A stretch of DNA of 39,541 bases from Mycobacterium sp. E740 (GCF_001672895.1 NZ_LZKP01000146.1:1-39541); one strand, 5' to 3'. Shown: positions 1-7,820, counted from the first letter of the stretch. Translations and numbers: made by a program. Notes: generated by a model from the letters alone, not told the origin.

Positions 1-77
1 GCGGCGGTTTGACCGTGATCCCGCACATCGTCGAGGCGGTGCTCGTCGCGCATCCGGCGGTCGGCGAATGCGCGGTG
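1..77. repeat. Left arm of 77-bp perfect inverted repeat
   Basis: Bases 1-77 are the exact reverse complement of bases 275-351. The match runs to the window edge on the left and stops at base 77/275. Both arms encode the same stretch of MenE (beginning GGLTVIPH), on opposite strands. The most likely cause is a fold-back chimera at a contig end; a real inversion is the alternative. Confidence 0.95.
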
Positions 78-280
78 TTCGGGGTGCCGGACGAGCGGCT
101 GGGGCAGCGCGTGGCTGTGGCTATCGTGCTCGCGACCGGATTCGCCGCCCCGACGCTCGCCGAACTGCGCGAGCACGTCGCCGCCACCCTGGACGCCACC
201 GCGGCGCCCCGCGAGATGCACGTCGTCGACGACCTGCCGAGACGCGGAATCGGCAAGATCGACCGCCGGGCGCTCACCGC
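3..280 (+). pseudogene. menE: menE 3' fragment on the plus strand
   Basis: This stretch encodes the C-terminal domain of an o-succinylbenzoate-CoA ligase, about 92 residues from GGLTVIPH through HPAVGECAVFG to PRRGIGKIDRRAL. The closing GIGKIDRRAL holds the conserved C-terminal lysine of the adenylate-forming family. It is colinear with M. tuberculosis MenE, but it lies on the opposite strand from the rest of menE and loses homology just after the lysine motif, at the fold-back junction. The frame stays open beyond that point only because it reads antisense to the other menE part. It is best read as the displaced 3' end of the neighbouring gene, not a second gene. Confidence 0.85.
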
Positions 281-351
281 GCATTCGCCGACCGCCGGAT
301 GCGCGACGAGCACCGCCTCGACGATGTGCGGGATCACGGTCAAACCGCCGC
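275..351. repeat. Right arm of 77-bp perfect inverted repeat
   Basis: Exact reverse complement of bases 1-77. The 197 bases between the arms carry the remaining MenE C-terminus on the plus strand. The junction lies at about 275-281, where CACCGCGC is shared by both sides. This is the sort of short homology seen at template-switch junctions. Confidence 0.95.
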
Positions 352-1219
352 TGCTGACCGCGTCGTCCGCCCGGCCCAGCACCGTCAACCGGCCCGACGC
401 GTCCACGGCGCCGACATCGTCGGTGCGAAACCAGCCCGGCTCCTCGAACGGGTCGGGGTCCACCGGATTTCGGTAGCCCTTCGCAAGTGTCGTCCCGCCC
501 AACATGATTCGACCGCCGTTTGATGTCGCAGGCTGTGCGGCTCCGTCGGCGATCCTGATCCGGACACCGTCCAGCGGCGCTCCGTCATAGACACACCCGC
601 CGGCGGTCTCGCTCATCCCGTACGTCCGCACCACCGAAACACCAGCTGCCGCAGCACGTTCAGCGAGCGGTGCGGGCATCGGGCCGCCTCCGATCAACAC
701 GGCGTCGAATTCGGCCAGCACCCTCGCCGACGAGGGATCTCGCAGCGCCCTGTCCAGCTGCACGGCCACCAGCGAGGCGTAGCGCCGCCCCGGCTCCAGC
801 GCCGCAACAGCCGAAACCAGCTCGTCCGCAGTGAAACTCGGCGAGAGAGCGACCGGCGTGGTCCCGGCGACGACACTGCGCACCAGCACCTGCAATCCGG
901 CGACGTGGTGCGGGGGCAGCGCGAGCAGCCATCGTCCCGGTCCGCCGAGGCGGTGGTGGGTCGCCTCCGCGCTGGCGATCAGCGCCGTGGCGGTCAGCAT
1001 CGCACCCTTGGGCGTGCCGGTGGTGCCGGACGTCGGCACCACGACCGCCACGTCATCCTCGATCTCGCTGCCGGCACGCAGAGACGTTGTCAGCAAGGTT
1101 GATTCGCGAACGTCGTCGGCCGGGACCGGAAGTATGTGAGCGCGGCCGGCCAGCATCTCGTGCACGACGGGTAACGCCGACAATGCCGCGGCTCCGGAAC
1201 CGACCGCGACGGGGCTCAG
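275..1219 (-). CDS. menE: o-Succinylbenzoate-CoA ligase MenE, C-terminus displaced
   Basis: MenE activates o-succinylbenzoate with ATP and CoA, the step before MenB closes the naphthoate ring in menaquinone synthesis. The minus strand encodes the adenylate-forming core: PTSGTTGTPKGAMLT (P-loop), LALPPHHVAGL, VLIGGGP, VVRTYGMSETAGGCVYDG and GWFRTDDVG. The order and sequence closely follow M. tuberculosis Rv0542c. Homology breaks at base 275, and the missing C-terminus is found on the plus strand at bases 3-280. The start is unresolved. No ATG, GTG or TTG lies where the orthologue begins, and the entry uses a CTG at 1219; an in-frame GTG at 1165 would shorten the N-terminus. The gene probably follows the DUF3349 gene, since their ends abut. 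Confidence 0.85.
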
Positions 1220-1224
1220 GACGG

Positions 1225-1539
1225 CTATGGCTCGTCCTCCGGATCGCGCGGGTCGTCGAGCGGCCAGCCTCGCACCGCCAACCGTTGGCGTACGCGCTCG
1301 ACGTCGTCGGGGGTGGGCAGCGCATCGGTGATCTGCGTGATCAGTACGCCGATGTCGACAGGGTCGTACTCGGCGTCGAACTCGCCGTCCCGCTGCAGTT
1401 CCACCGCGACGGTCCTGACCTCGTCGTCGGTGAGGCGCCGCCGCAGCAGCGAGAACAGCGGCACCCGGTCCGGGCCGGGCACTCCCTCGGGGTAGCCCGC
1501 TGTGATCCACGCGACAATCTTGGCCAGAAACTTCGTCAC
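1225..1539 (-). CDS. DUF3349 protein, Rv0543c orthologue
   Basis: A 104-residue protein of the DUF3349 family, a small helical fold of unknown function found in mycobacteria. The family core is visible: AWITAGYPEGVP near residue 10, LRRRLTDDEV, then a C-terminal VRGWPL. The GTG start at 1539 was chosen because GGGAGG lies just upstream and the orthologue begins there (TKFLAK). A longer frame to 1674 would add about 45 residues without family homology. The stop abuts the expected start region of menE, which suggests cotranscription. A paralogue lies at 3260-3565, downstream of pitA. Confidence 0.9.
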   Translation of the reverse strand: MTKFLAKIVAWITAGYPEGVPGPDRVPLFSLLRRRLTDDEVRTVAVELQRDGEFDAEYDPVDIGVLITQITDALPTPDDVERVRQRLAVRGWPLDDPRDPEDEP

Positions 1540-1616
1540 TGCGCCCTCCCGCTTCGATGATGCCAGTGCGCCCCGAACGGGGCGAGTTTGACGCCGCCGG
1601 CAAACGCCTGACCGCC

Positions 1617-1638
1617 AGTGGGTGAACAGTGGATGAAC
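1617..1638 (-). promoter_or_regulatory. PHO-box-like tandem repeat upstream of pitA
   Basis: On the minus strand two adjacent 11-base units read GTTCATCCACT and GTTCACCCACT, identical at 10 of 11 positions. The layout matches the 11-bp direct-repeat units (GTTCACC plus four) bound by actinobacterial PhoP-type phosphate regulators. It lies between the divergent DUF3349 gene (start 1539) and pitA (start 1734). The mycobacterial counterpart would be RegX3. The sequence match is clear; the function is inferred. Confidence 0.55.
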
Positions 1639-1640
1639 AG

Positions 1641-1670
1641 ATTGCCTGCTCGGCGCAAATTGCCTGCTCG
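1641..1670. repeat. Tandem ATTGCCTGCTCG repeat
   Basis: The 12-mer ATTGCCTGCTCG occurs at 1641-1652 and again at 1659-1670, 18 bases apart. It sits between the PHO-box-like repeat and the pitA start. It may be a second regulator site or a local duplication. Confidence 0.6.
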
Positions 1671-1733
1671 ACACGCCCTTCGAAAGTGGTCATGAATTAG
1701 GCGGATGGCCCGTCAAGCCGCAGAATCAACATC

Positions 1734-2975
1734 GTGAGCGCTGAGCTGATCATCCTCGTGCTGTTGATCGCGACCGCATTGGCATTCGACTTCACCAACG
1801 GCTTTCACGACACCGGCAACGCGATGGCGACGTCGATCGCCACCGGCGCCCTGAAGCCCAAGACCGCCGTGTTGTTGGCCGGCGTCCTCAACCTCGTCGG
1901 CGCGTTCCTCTCGGTGGAGGTGGCGGTAACGGTGACCACCTCGGTGCTCAAGGTGCAGAACACCTCGACCGGCGCTCTGCTGCCGTCGATCGACGCGTCG
2001 ACCGGCTTGACGATCATCTTCGCTGGGCTGATCGGCGGCATACTGTGGAACCTGCTGACGTGGCTGTTCGGCATCCCGTCGAGTTCGTCGCACGCGTTGT
2101 TCGGCGGGCTGATAGGCGCGGGCATCGCCGCGCTGGGCACCGCAGGCGTCAACTGGAGCGGGATCAGCCAGAAGGTGCTGATCCCCGCGGTCGCCGCGCC
2201 GGTCATCGCGGGCCTGGTGGCGGCCTGCGGCACCTGGCTGGTCTACCGGATCACCCGCAACGTCGCCGAGAGCCGCCGCCGCGAAGGCTTCCGCTGGGGC
2301 CAGGTGGCGACCGCGTCGCTGGTGGCGTTGTCGCACGGCACCAACGACGCGCAGAAGACGATGGGTGTCATCGCGCTCGCACTCATCACGACCGGCCACC
2401 TGACCGGTGACGTCAAGGAGAACGGGCTGCCGTTCTGGGTCGTCCTCAGCTGTGCGGTCGCGATCGGGCTGGGCACTTATCTCGGCGGCTGGCGCGTCAT
2501 CCGCACGCTGGGCAAGGGGCTGGTGGAGATCCAGTCACCGCAGGGCTTCGCCGCCGAAGCATCCTCGGCCGCAATCATTCTCAGCTCGAGCGCGGCGGGC
2601 ATGGCGTTGTCGACGACCCACGTCGCGACCGGTTCGATCCTCGGCAGCGGTGTGGGCAAGCCCGCGGCGGAGGTGCGCTGGACGGTCGCCGGGCGCATGG
2701 CCGTCGCGTGGCTGGTCACGCTGCCCGCCGCTGGACTCGTCGGCGCGCTGTCGTTCTGGCTGTCCGACGGGGTCAAGGCGCTCACCGGATCCGACCTCGT
2801 CGGCGACGGGTTCATCTTCCTGCTGTTGGTCGGCCTGTCGTTCTACATGTGGTGGCGGGCGCAGCGCCAGAAGGTCGACCACAACAACGTCAACGCCGAA
2901 TGGGACGAGGCCACCAACTCGGTCATACCCGCCGAACTGCGCCGCGCGCGGGTCGACGCACCGGTGGCGGTGTAG
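1734..2975 (+). CDS. pitA: PiT-family inorganic phosphate transporter
   Basis: A 413-residue multi-spanning membrane protein of the PiT (PHO-4) family, which imports phosphate, usually as a metal-phosphate complex driven by the proton gradient. Both family repeats are visible: GFHDTGNA at residues 23-30 and SHGTNDAQKTMG at 200-211. GIPSSSSHAL (113-122) and LSTTHVATGSI are also present. The GTG start at 1734 lies at the first residues of the family N-terminus. In M. tuberculosis pitA (Rv0545c) is on the same strand as menE; here it points the opposite way and heads a three-gene run with the next two genes. A PHO-box-like repeat lies about 100 bases upstream. Confidence 0.93.
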   Translation: MSAELIILVLLIATALAFDFTNGFHDTGNAMATSIATGALKPKTAVLLAGVLNLVGAFLSVEVAVTVTTSVLKVQNTSTGALLPSIDASTGLTIIFAGLIGGILWNLLTWLFGIPSSSSHALFGGLIGAGIAALGTAGVNWSGISQKVLIPAVAAPVIAGLVAACGTWLVYRITRNVAESRRREGFRWGQVATASLVALSHGTNDAQKTMGVIALALITTGHLTGDVKENGLPFWVVLSCAVAIGLGTYLGGWRVIRTLGKGLVEIQSPQGFAAEASSAAIILSSSAAGMALSTTHVATGSILGSGVGKPAAEVRWTVAGRMAVAWLVTLPAAGLVGALSFWLSDGVKALTGSDLVGDGFIFLLLVGLSFYMWWRAQRQKVDHNNVNAEWDEATNSVIPAELRRARVDAPVAV

Positions 2976-2988
2976 CGAGGGGATGTCG

Positions 2989-3249
2989 ATGACTTACCTG
3001 GAGAGCATCTTCAAGGTGCTGGTCGTGGGGCTCGTGCTGGGAGCGGGGCTGCCCGCGCTGTTCGCGACAGGACTGGTCGCCTTCTCCGGGGGCGGCGCGA
3101 CCGCGCCCAACCCGGTCCGCAAGTACCTGGGCGTGGCGCTGTTCGTGTTCGTCGGTTGGGTGATCGTCACCGCGGTGCTGTGGATCACCAGGGCCACGAT
3201 CATCCACCACACCGGCATCGACCTGTTCCCGTTCATGCCGAAGAAGTGA
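2989..3249 (+). CDS. Small membrane protein, Rv0544c-like
   Basis: An 86-residue protein with two predicted membrane segments, about residues 7-30 and 45-65, joined by a Gly/Pro-rich loop (SGGGATAPNPVRKYLG). It starts 13 bases after pitA and has been linked to it in mycobacteria as the Rv0544c type. Two ATGs lie at 2983 and 2989. The second is preferred because GAGGGG ends six bases before it, whereas the first touches it. Its role is unknown; the fixed link to pitA suggests a job in phosphate uptake or its membrane environment. Confidence 0.8.
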   Translation: MTYLESIFKVLVVGLVLGAGLPALFATGLVAFSGGGATAPNPVRKYLGVALFVFVGWVIVTAVLWITRATIIHHTGIDLFPFMPKK

Positions 3250-3259
3250 GCCGCAAGCC

Positions 3260-3565
3260 ATGATCGAGAACTTCACCGTGCTGGACAACGTGCTCTCGTG
3301 GCTGCGCCGCGGCTACCCGGAGGGGGTGCCGCCGAAGGACTACTTCCCGCTGCTCGCCCTGCTGAAGCGTTCGCTCACCGAAGACGAGGTGATCAGCGCC
3401 GCGCAGACCGTGCTGCGGGGTTCGACCGCCGACACCGTGACCGAAGACGAGATCCGTGACGCAATCCAGCAGGTCACCGCGCAGGAGCCGAATCCCGAAG
3501 AGATGCACCAGGTTGCGTCGCGGCTCGCCTCGGTGGGCTGGCCGCTGGCCACCCCGACGCGCTAA
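3260..3565 (+). CDS. DUF3349 protein, second copy
   Basis: A 101-residue paralogue of the protein at 1225-1539. Shared elements are RRGYPEGVPPKDYFPLLALL, KRSLTEDEV, the acidic middle and the C-terminal SVGWPL. It is the third gene of the pitA run, starting 10 bases after the membrane protein. Having a DUF3349 gene on each side of pitA, one divergent and one downstream, suggests a functional tie to phosphate transport. Its stop codon overlaps that of the convergent VOC gene: CTAA at 3562-3565 serves both strands. The molecular function is unknown. Confidence 0.88.
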   Translation: MIENFTVLDNVLSWLRRGYPEGVPPKDYFPLLALLKRSLTEDEVISAAQTVLRGSTADTVTEDEIRDAIQQVTAQEPNPEEMHQVASRLASVGWPLATPTR

Positions 3566-3939
3566 GCGTCCTGCCGGACGTCGCGCCGCAGCGGGTGCGT
3601 CTCGGGCACCTGCACGAAGATCAGCAGCACGCCGTCGGGGTCGTCGACGTGCATCTCGTGCAGCCCCCACGGCTCTTGGCGCGCCGCCCGCGCGATCGGC
3701 ACACCGCGGCCCGAGAGCTCCCGCTCGGTGGCATAGACGTCGCGAACCTGGAGCCACATCGTGCCGCCGGCGCGCGGTGCGCCGTGGCCGGCGATCTCGA
3801 TCAGCGACTGGCCGGCGTAGAAGACGGTGCCCGCGCCGTAGTCGCGGGCGATCGCCAGGCCCAGCTCGTCGCGGTAGAACTTCAGCGAACGCTGGTAGTC
3901 CGCCGGCCGAATGAGCATGCGGCTGGCCAGAATCTCCAT
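3562..3939 (-). CDS. VOC/glyoxalase-fold protein, Rv0546c orthologue
   Basis: A 125-residue single-domain protein of the vicinal oxygen chelate superfamily. Visible features are RPADYQRSLKFYRDELGL near the N-terminus, TVFYAGQSLIEI, and MHVDDPDGVLLIFVQ near the end. The metal-ligand pattern of true glyoxalase I is not obvious, so the reaction cannot be named. M. tuberculosis Rv0546c occupies the same place and is about the same length. The ATG at 3939 gives the normal N-terminus. The stop overlaps that of the convergent DUF3349 gene. Confidence 0.85.
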   Translation of the reverse strand: MEILASRMLIRPADYQRSLKFYRDELGLAIARDYGAGTVFYAGQSLIEIAGHGAPRAGGTMWLQVRDVYATERELSGRGVPIARAARQEPWGLHEMHVDDPDGVLLIFVQVPETHPLRRDVRQDA

Positions 3940-3962
3940 GTGGTCGTGTCTATCACGGAGGG

Positions 3963-5504
3963 TCAGCCGATCCGCCGCCCGACACCTTCCCAGTACGGTT
4001 CGCGCAGCGCGCGCTTGAGCACCTTCCCGCTGGGAGTGCGGGGCAGGATCTCGGCGAACGACACGGACTTGGGCAGCTTGAACCCGGCGAGCCGGTCGCG
4101 CGCGTAGGCGATCAGCTCCGACTCGGTGGGCGAGGTGCCCGCAGCGGGTACGACGATCGCCTTCACCGCCTCGCCCCACGTCGCGTCGGGTACGCCGATC
4201 ACGGCGACGTCGCCGACGGCCGGGTGCGTCATCAGCACGTTCTCGATCTCGGCGGGATACACGTTCTCGCCGCCCGACACGATCATGTCCTTGACGCGGT
4301 CGTGCAGGAAGACGTAGCCCTCGCCGTCGAGGTAGCCGGCGTCGCCGGTCTTCAGCCAGCCGTCCGGGGTGAGAGTGGCCGCCGTCGCGTCCGGGTTGTT
4401 CCAGTAGCCGCGCATGTTCTGTCGCGAGCGGGTCCACAGTTCGCCGACCGTGCCGGCCGGCACGTCCCGTCCGGCATCGTCGACGATGCGCACCTCGACC
4501 CAGTCGAACGGCTTGCCGCACGACCGCAGCAGCTCGGGGTCGTGCCGGTCGAGTTGGGTGACGGAGCCGGTGGTTTCGGTCTGTCCGTACACCTGCAGCA
4601 GATCGCAGCCGAACCGCTCCAGTGCCCTGACGAGAACGTCGTCGGTGATCGGCGACGCGCCGTAGACGATCGCCCGCAGGTTGCCGAAGTCCGTCGACTC
4701 GACACCGGGGGTTTCCAGCAGCCGCGTGATCACCACCGGTACCAGCAGCATGTTGGTGATGCCGTGTCGCTCAACGGCATCCAGGATCGCCGGCGGGTCG
4801 ACGTCGCGCAGCACGACGGTGCGCGCGCCCTCGCACAGCCCGACCAGCGCCCAGCCGGAGCCCGCCATGTGGAACATCGGCATCACCGCGAGGCTCACGC
4901 TGTCGGCATCGAAGCGCCACTTCTCGGCGATGCCGGTGGCCTTGCAGAAGTAGTTGTCGTTGGTCAGCATGACGCCCTTCGGCGCCCCGGTCGTCCCCGA
5001 TGTGTACATCAGGAACGCGATGTCATCGGGTTGCGTTGCGACGCAAGGGTCTTCGTCGGGTTGGGCGGCGAGCCAGTCGTCGTATGCGGGCCAGCGGTGG
5101 TGTTCGCCGATCGCGACGACGGTTGCCGCCAACTGGTCCTCGATCACCTCGACATGGCCGAAGAACTCGGCACCCACGACGACCACTAGCGCGCCCGCGT
5201 CGTCGATGATGTGGCGCATCTCGGCCGGCGCCAGCCGCCAGTTGAGCGGAACGACGATCGCGCCGATTTTCGACAGCGCGCAGACGATTTCGAAGAACTC
5301 GGTGCCGTTCTTCTCGATGAACGCGACCCGGTCACCGAAGCCGACACCCGCTGCGCGGAACGCCTGCGCGGCCTTGTTGGACCTGCTGTCGAGTTCGGCG
5401 AAGGTCACGGTGCGGTCCCCGGCCACCAGTGCGACGGCGTCCGGACGCTCGGCGCCGAAGACGCGTGCGATGTCGGCGGCGGTCGCCACGTCGGGATGCG
5501 GCAT
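3963..5504 (-). CDS. Fatty-acid-CoA ligase-like protein (FadD type)
   Basis: A 513-residue adenylate-forming enzyme, expected to couple a carboxylic acid to CoA through an acyl-AMP. It has MYTSGTTGAPKGVML (P-loop), MPMFHMAGSGW, VYGQTETTG, GWLKTGDAG and the C-terminal LPRTPSGKVLKRAL with the catalytic lysine. The start at 5504 overlaps the SDR stop by one base (TGATG), so translation is probably coupled. A longer open frame to 6104 only reads through the SDR gene in another frame. Its nearest relative in the window is the ligase at 12592-14169, which shares the PYWEG ending. The natural acid is unknown. This gene has no counterpart between Rv0546c and Rv0547c in M. tuberculosis as I recall it. 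Confidence 0.9.
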   Translation of the reverse strand: MPHPDVATAADIARVFGAERPDAVALVAGDRTVTFAELDSRSNKAAQAFRAAGVGFGDRVAFIEKNGTEFFEIVCALSKIGAIVVPLNWRLAPAEMRHIIDDAGALVVVVGAEFFGHVEVIEDQLAATVVAIGEHHRWPAYDDWLAAQPDEDPCVATQPDDIAFLMYTSGTTGAPKGVMLTNDNYFCKATGIAEKWRFDADSVSLAVMPMFHMAGSGWALVGLCEGARTVVLRDVDPPAILDAVERHGITNMLLVPVVITRLLETPGVESTDFGNLRAIVYGASPITDDVLVRALERFGCDLLQVYGQTETTGSVTQLDRHDPELLRSCGKPFDWVEVRIVDDAGRDVPAGTVGELWTRSRQNMRGYWNNPDATAATLTPDGWLKTGDAGYLDGEGYVFLHDRVKDMIVSGGENVYPAEIENVLMTHPAVGDVAVIGVPDATWGEAVKAIVVPAAGTSPTESELIAYARDRLAGFKLPKSVSFAEILPRTPSGKVLKRALREPYWEGVGRRIG

Positions 5505-6388
5505 CAGGAATTCGGTTGGTAGCGTTGGCGTTTCATGATCGTGTCGACGACGGCCGGGGCGAAGCTGTTGATGGCGTGGGCGGTGACGGCCATGCGCGGC
5601 GCGATGCGCACGGGCCGGGTCCGCGCGGCGGTGATCATCCAGTCGGCAGCCTCGGCGGCGGTCAACCCGGCGAGCCCGTCGTAGGCGCGGGTGGGCGCGA
5701 TCATCGGCGTGCGCACGAGCGGATAGAACAACGTCGTCGAATGCACGCCCTCGCCGCCCCACTCGGTCTCGATGACGCGGCTCACCGCGGTCAGCGCCGC
5801 CTTGGACGCGTTGTACACCGCGAACAACGGCGACGACTCGCTGAGCACACCCCACGTCGACACGTTGATGATGTGGCCGTCCCCGCGTTCGCGCATACCC
5901 GGCGCGAGCCCGCGGATGAGCCGCAGCGGCGAGTAGTAGTTGAGCGCCATGGTGCGCTCGACGTCGTGCCAGCGCTGCAGCGAGTCGGCGAGTGGCCTGC
6001 GGATCGAGCGACCGGCGTTGTTGATCAGGATGTCGACGCCGCCGAGCTCGTCCTCGACACGGGTCACGAGTTCGTCGACCGCGTCGAGGTCCGACAGGTC
6101 GCACGCGTGCGCCCGGGCGTCGCCGCCGGTCGCGGTGATCCGGTCGACCAGCGCGTCGAGCAGTTCCCGGCGCCGTGCGGCCACCACGACAGTCGCGCCG
6201 CGACGGGCGAACTTCTCAGCGGCGGCCTCCCCGATGCCCGACGACGCACCGGTGAGCAGGATGCGCTTGCCCCGCAGCTCGACGACGTCGCGGCCGGGTT
6301 GGAACTGCAGCAGCTCGGGGACTATCGGCGGTCGCATCGTGGTCAGCAGCAGTTGGTCGGCCAACCGCCGCAGGGGGCTTTTGCTCAC
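5504..6388 (-). CDS. Short-chain dehydrogenase, Rv0547c orthologue
   Basis: A 294-residue classical SDR. The nucleotide motif TGASSGIG is at residues 46-53, NNAG at 123-126, catalytic Ser177 in NVSTWG, and Tyr192/Lys196 in VYNASKAAL. A roughly 40-residue N-terminal extension precedes the Rossmann fold. It is the first gene of a two-gene operon with the acyl-CoA ligase, so the pair may act on the same lipid-derived substrate. The GTG start at 6388 has TAGACT eight bases upstream on the same strand, a plausible -10 element. A large inverted repeat covers the promoter (6400-6466). Confidence 0.9.
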   Translation of the reverse strand: MSKSPLRRLADQLLLTTMRPPIVPELLQFQPGRDVVELRGKRILLTGASSGIGEAAAEKFARRGATVVVAARRRELLDALVDRITATGGDARAHACDLSDLDAVDELVTRVEDELGGVDILINNAGRSIRRPLADSLQRWHDVERTMALNYYSPLRLIRGLAPGMRERGDGHIINVSTWGVLSESSPLFAVYNASKAALTAVSRVIETEWGGEGVHSTTLFYPLVRTPMIAPTRAYDGLAGLTAAEAADWMITAARTRPVRIAPRMAVTAHAINSFAPAVVDTIMKRQRYQPNS

Positions 6389-6399
6389 GAGCGGTGAGT

Positions 6400-6466
6400 C
6401 TAGGTGAGCGATTTATGAGTGAAAACGCTCGCTCACCGATCGAAATCACTCACAAATCGCCCCTAG
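6400..6466. promoter_or_regulatory. Inverted repeat between menB and the SDR operon
   Basis: The left arm (6400-6422) has CTAGG, then GCGATTTATGAGTGA. The right arm (6446-6466) has TCACTCACAAATCGC, then CCTAG. The 15-bp arms pair with one mismatch and the outer 5 bp pair perfectly. Inside, GGTGAGCG (6403-6410) also pairs with CGCTCACC (6429-6436 region). It overlaps the SDR -10 element and the menB stop. It could act as a repressor operator for the SDR promoter or as the menB terminator; no T-run follows, which favours an operator. Confidence 0.5.
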
Positions 6467-7374
6467 AAGTAGCGCGGGAAGCCGCTCCAATCGGGGTCAC
6501 GCTTCTCCAGGAACGCGTCGCGGCCCTCGACCGCCTCGTCGGTCATGTACGCCAGCCGCGTCGCCTCGCCGGCGAACAGCTGCTGGCCGACGAGGCCGTC
6601 GTCGCTGAGGTTGAACGCATACTTGAGCATCCGAATCGCTTGCGGCGACTTGCCGTTGATCGCCGCCGCCCATTCCAGCCCGACGTTCTCCAGCTCGGCG
6701 TGGTCGACGACCTCGTTCACCGCGCCCATCGCGTGCATCTGCTCGGCGGTGTACGCGCGGCCGAGGAAGAAGATCTCGCGGGCGAACTTCTGGCCGACCT
6801 GCTTGGCCAGATACGCGCTGCCGTAACCGCCGTCGAAGCTGCCGACGTCGGCGTCGGTCTGCTTGAAGCGGGCGTGTTCTCGGCTGGCCAACGTCAGGTC
6901 ACAGGTCACGTGCAGGCTGTGCCCACCGCCGGCGGCCCATCCGTTGACCAGACAGATCACCGGCTTGGGCATGAACCGGATCAGCCGTTGCACCTCGAGG
7001 ATGTGCAGCCGCCCGGCGCGCGCCGGGTCGACCGTCTCGGCGGTCTCGCCCGACGCGTACTGATAGCCGCTGCGGCCGCGAATGCGTTGATCGCCGCCCG
7101 AGCAGAACGCCCATCCGCCGTCCTTCGGTGACGGCCCGTTACCGGTCAGCAGGATGACGCCGACGTCCGACGACATCCGCGCGTGGTCGATCACCCGGTA
7201 GAGCTCGTCCACGGTGTGCGGGCGAAACGCGTTGCGCACCTCCGGCCGGTCGAACGCCACGCGCACCGTCGGCTGACGCACGCCGTCGACGACGTGCCGG
7301 TGATAGGTGATGTCGGTCAGCTCGAAGCCGTCGATCGGCTGCCACAGCGACGGGTCAAATGGGTTGCGGCTCAT
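6463..7374 (-). CDS. menB: 1,4-dihydroxy-2-naphthoyl-CoA synthase MenB
   Basis: A 303-residue crotonase-fold enzyme that closes the ring of o-succinylbenzoyl-CoA in menaquinone synthesis. It is nearly identical to M. tuberculosis MenB through the core: GGWAFCSGGDQRIRG (residues 86-100, oxyanion hole), NGWAAGGGHSLHV, TDADVGSFDGGYGSAYLA (173-190, active-site acids and Ser179) and the closing FPRYF. The ATG at 7374 overlaps the stop of the upstream reductase-family gene (ATGA), so the two are translationally coupled. A longer frame to 7407 is rejected. The N-terminus is about ten residues shorter than in M. tuberculosis. Confidence 0.97.
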   Translation of the reverse strand: MSRNPFDPSLWQPIDGFELTDITYHRHVVDGVRQPTVRVAFDRPEVRNAFRPHTVDELYRVIDHARMSSDVGVILLTGNGPSPKDGGWAFCSGGDQRIRGRSGYQYASGETAETVDPARAGRLHILEVQRLIRFMPKPVICLVNGWAAGGGHSLHVTCDLTLASREHARFKQTDADVGSFDGGYGSAYLAKQVGQKFAREIFFLGRAYTAEQMHAMGAVNEVVDHAELENVGLEWAAAINGKSPQAIRMLKYAFNLSDDGLVGQQLFAGEATRLAYMTDEAVEGRDAFLEKRDPDWSGFPRYF

Positions 7375-7820
7375 GGGCTCACCATATCGATGCGAAACAC
7401 CGGGCACCGACCCGCGAGCGCTTCGAACTCATCGGGATTCGGGCCGGTGACCAGGCCGGCGTTCTTGATGAAGCCGACGCCGGTGGGCACCTTGACCGGG
7501 AACTCGCGCAGCAGCGGCCGCGCCTGCTCGACCGGCATCTCGACCATGCGCACCCGTTCGCTGCGACGGCCGATGTGCAACGTGGCCGCACCGGCGGCCC
7601 GGACGTTGGCGACCCAGTCGGAGCCGGGCACGCCACCGACGACATAGCGTTGCCCGTCGACGATCATCGGGGTGACCGGAGTCGACCGCGGCTTGCCGGT
7701 CTTTCGACCGGGCACCGAAAGCACGACCGGTCCCTTCTCACCGAGGATGCCGAGCTTCTGCAGGCCGATCATGACCTTGTTGACGTACTTCAGCCACCAC
7801 GGCAACCGAGTGTCGGACAT
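7371..7820 (-). CDS. Deazaflavin-type nitroreductase family protein (copy 1)
   Basis: A 149-residue protein of the DUF385/Ddn-like family, split-barrel proteins many of which use F420. It has GRKTGKPRSTPVTPMIVDGQ, VGGVPGSDWVANVRAAG and RLVEMP-type strands. Known relatives such as Ddn reduce quinones or nitro compounds with F420H2. It lies between its paralogue (10-base gap) and menB (ATGA overlap), so the operon is HAD, reductase, reductase, menB. That position suggests a quinone-related role, but neither cofactor nor substrate can be read from the sequence. Confidence 0.85.
   Translation of the reverse strand: MSDTRLPWWLKYVNKVMIGLQKLGILGEKGPVVLSVPGRKTGKPRSTPVTPMIVDGQRYVVGGVPGSDWVANVRAAGAATLHIGRRSERVRMVEMPVEQARPLLREFPVKVPTGVGFIKNAGLVTGPNPDEFEALAGRCPVFRIDMVSP

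Noticed and set aside
1..476. A separate plus-strand gene at the window start
   Set aside because: Beyond about base 280 it is antisense to menE; the first part is the displaced menE end.
3963..6104. A 713-codon open frame covering the acyl-CoA ligase and beyond
   Set aside because: Only 3963-5504 has ligase homology; the upstream part reads through the SDR gene in another frame and the TGATG junction fixes the start.
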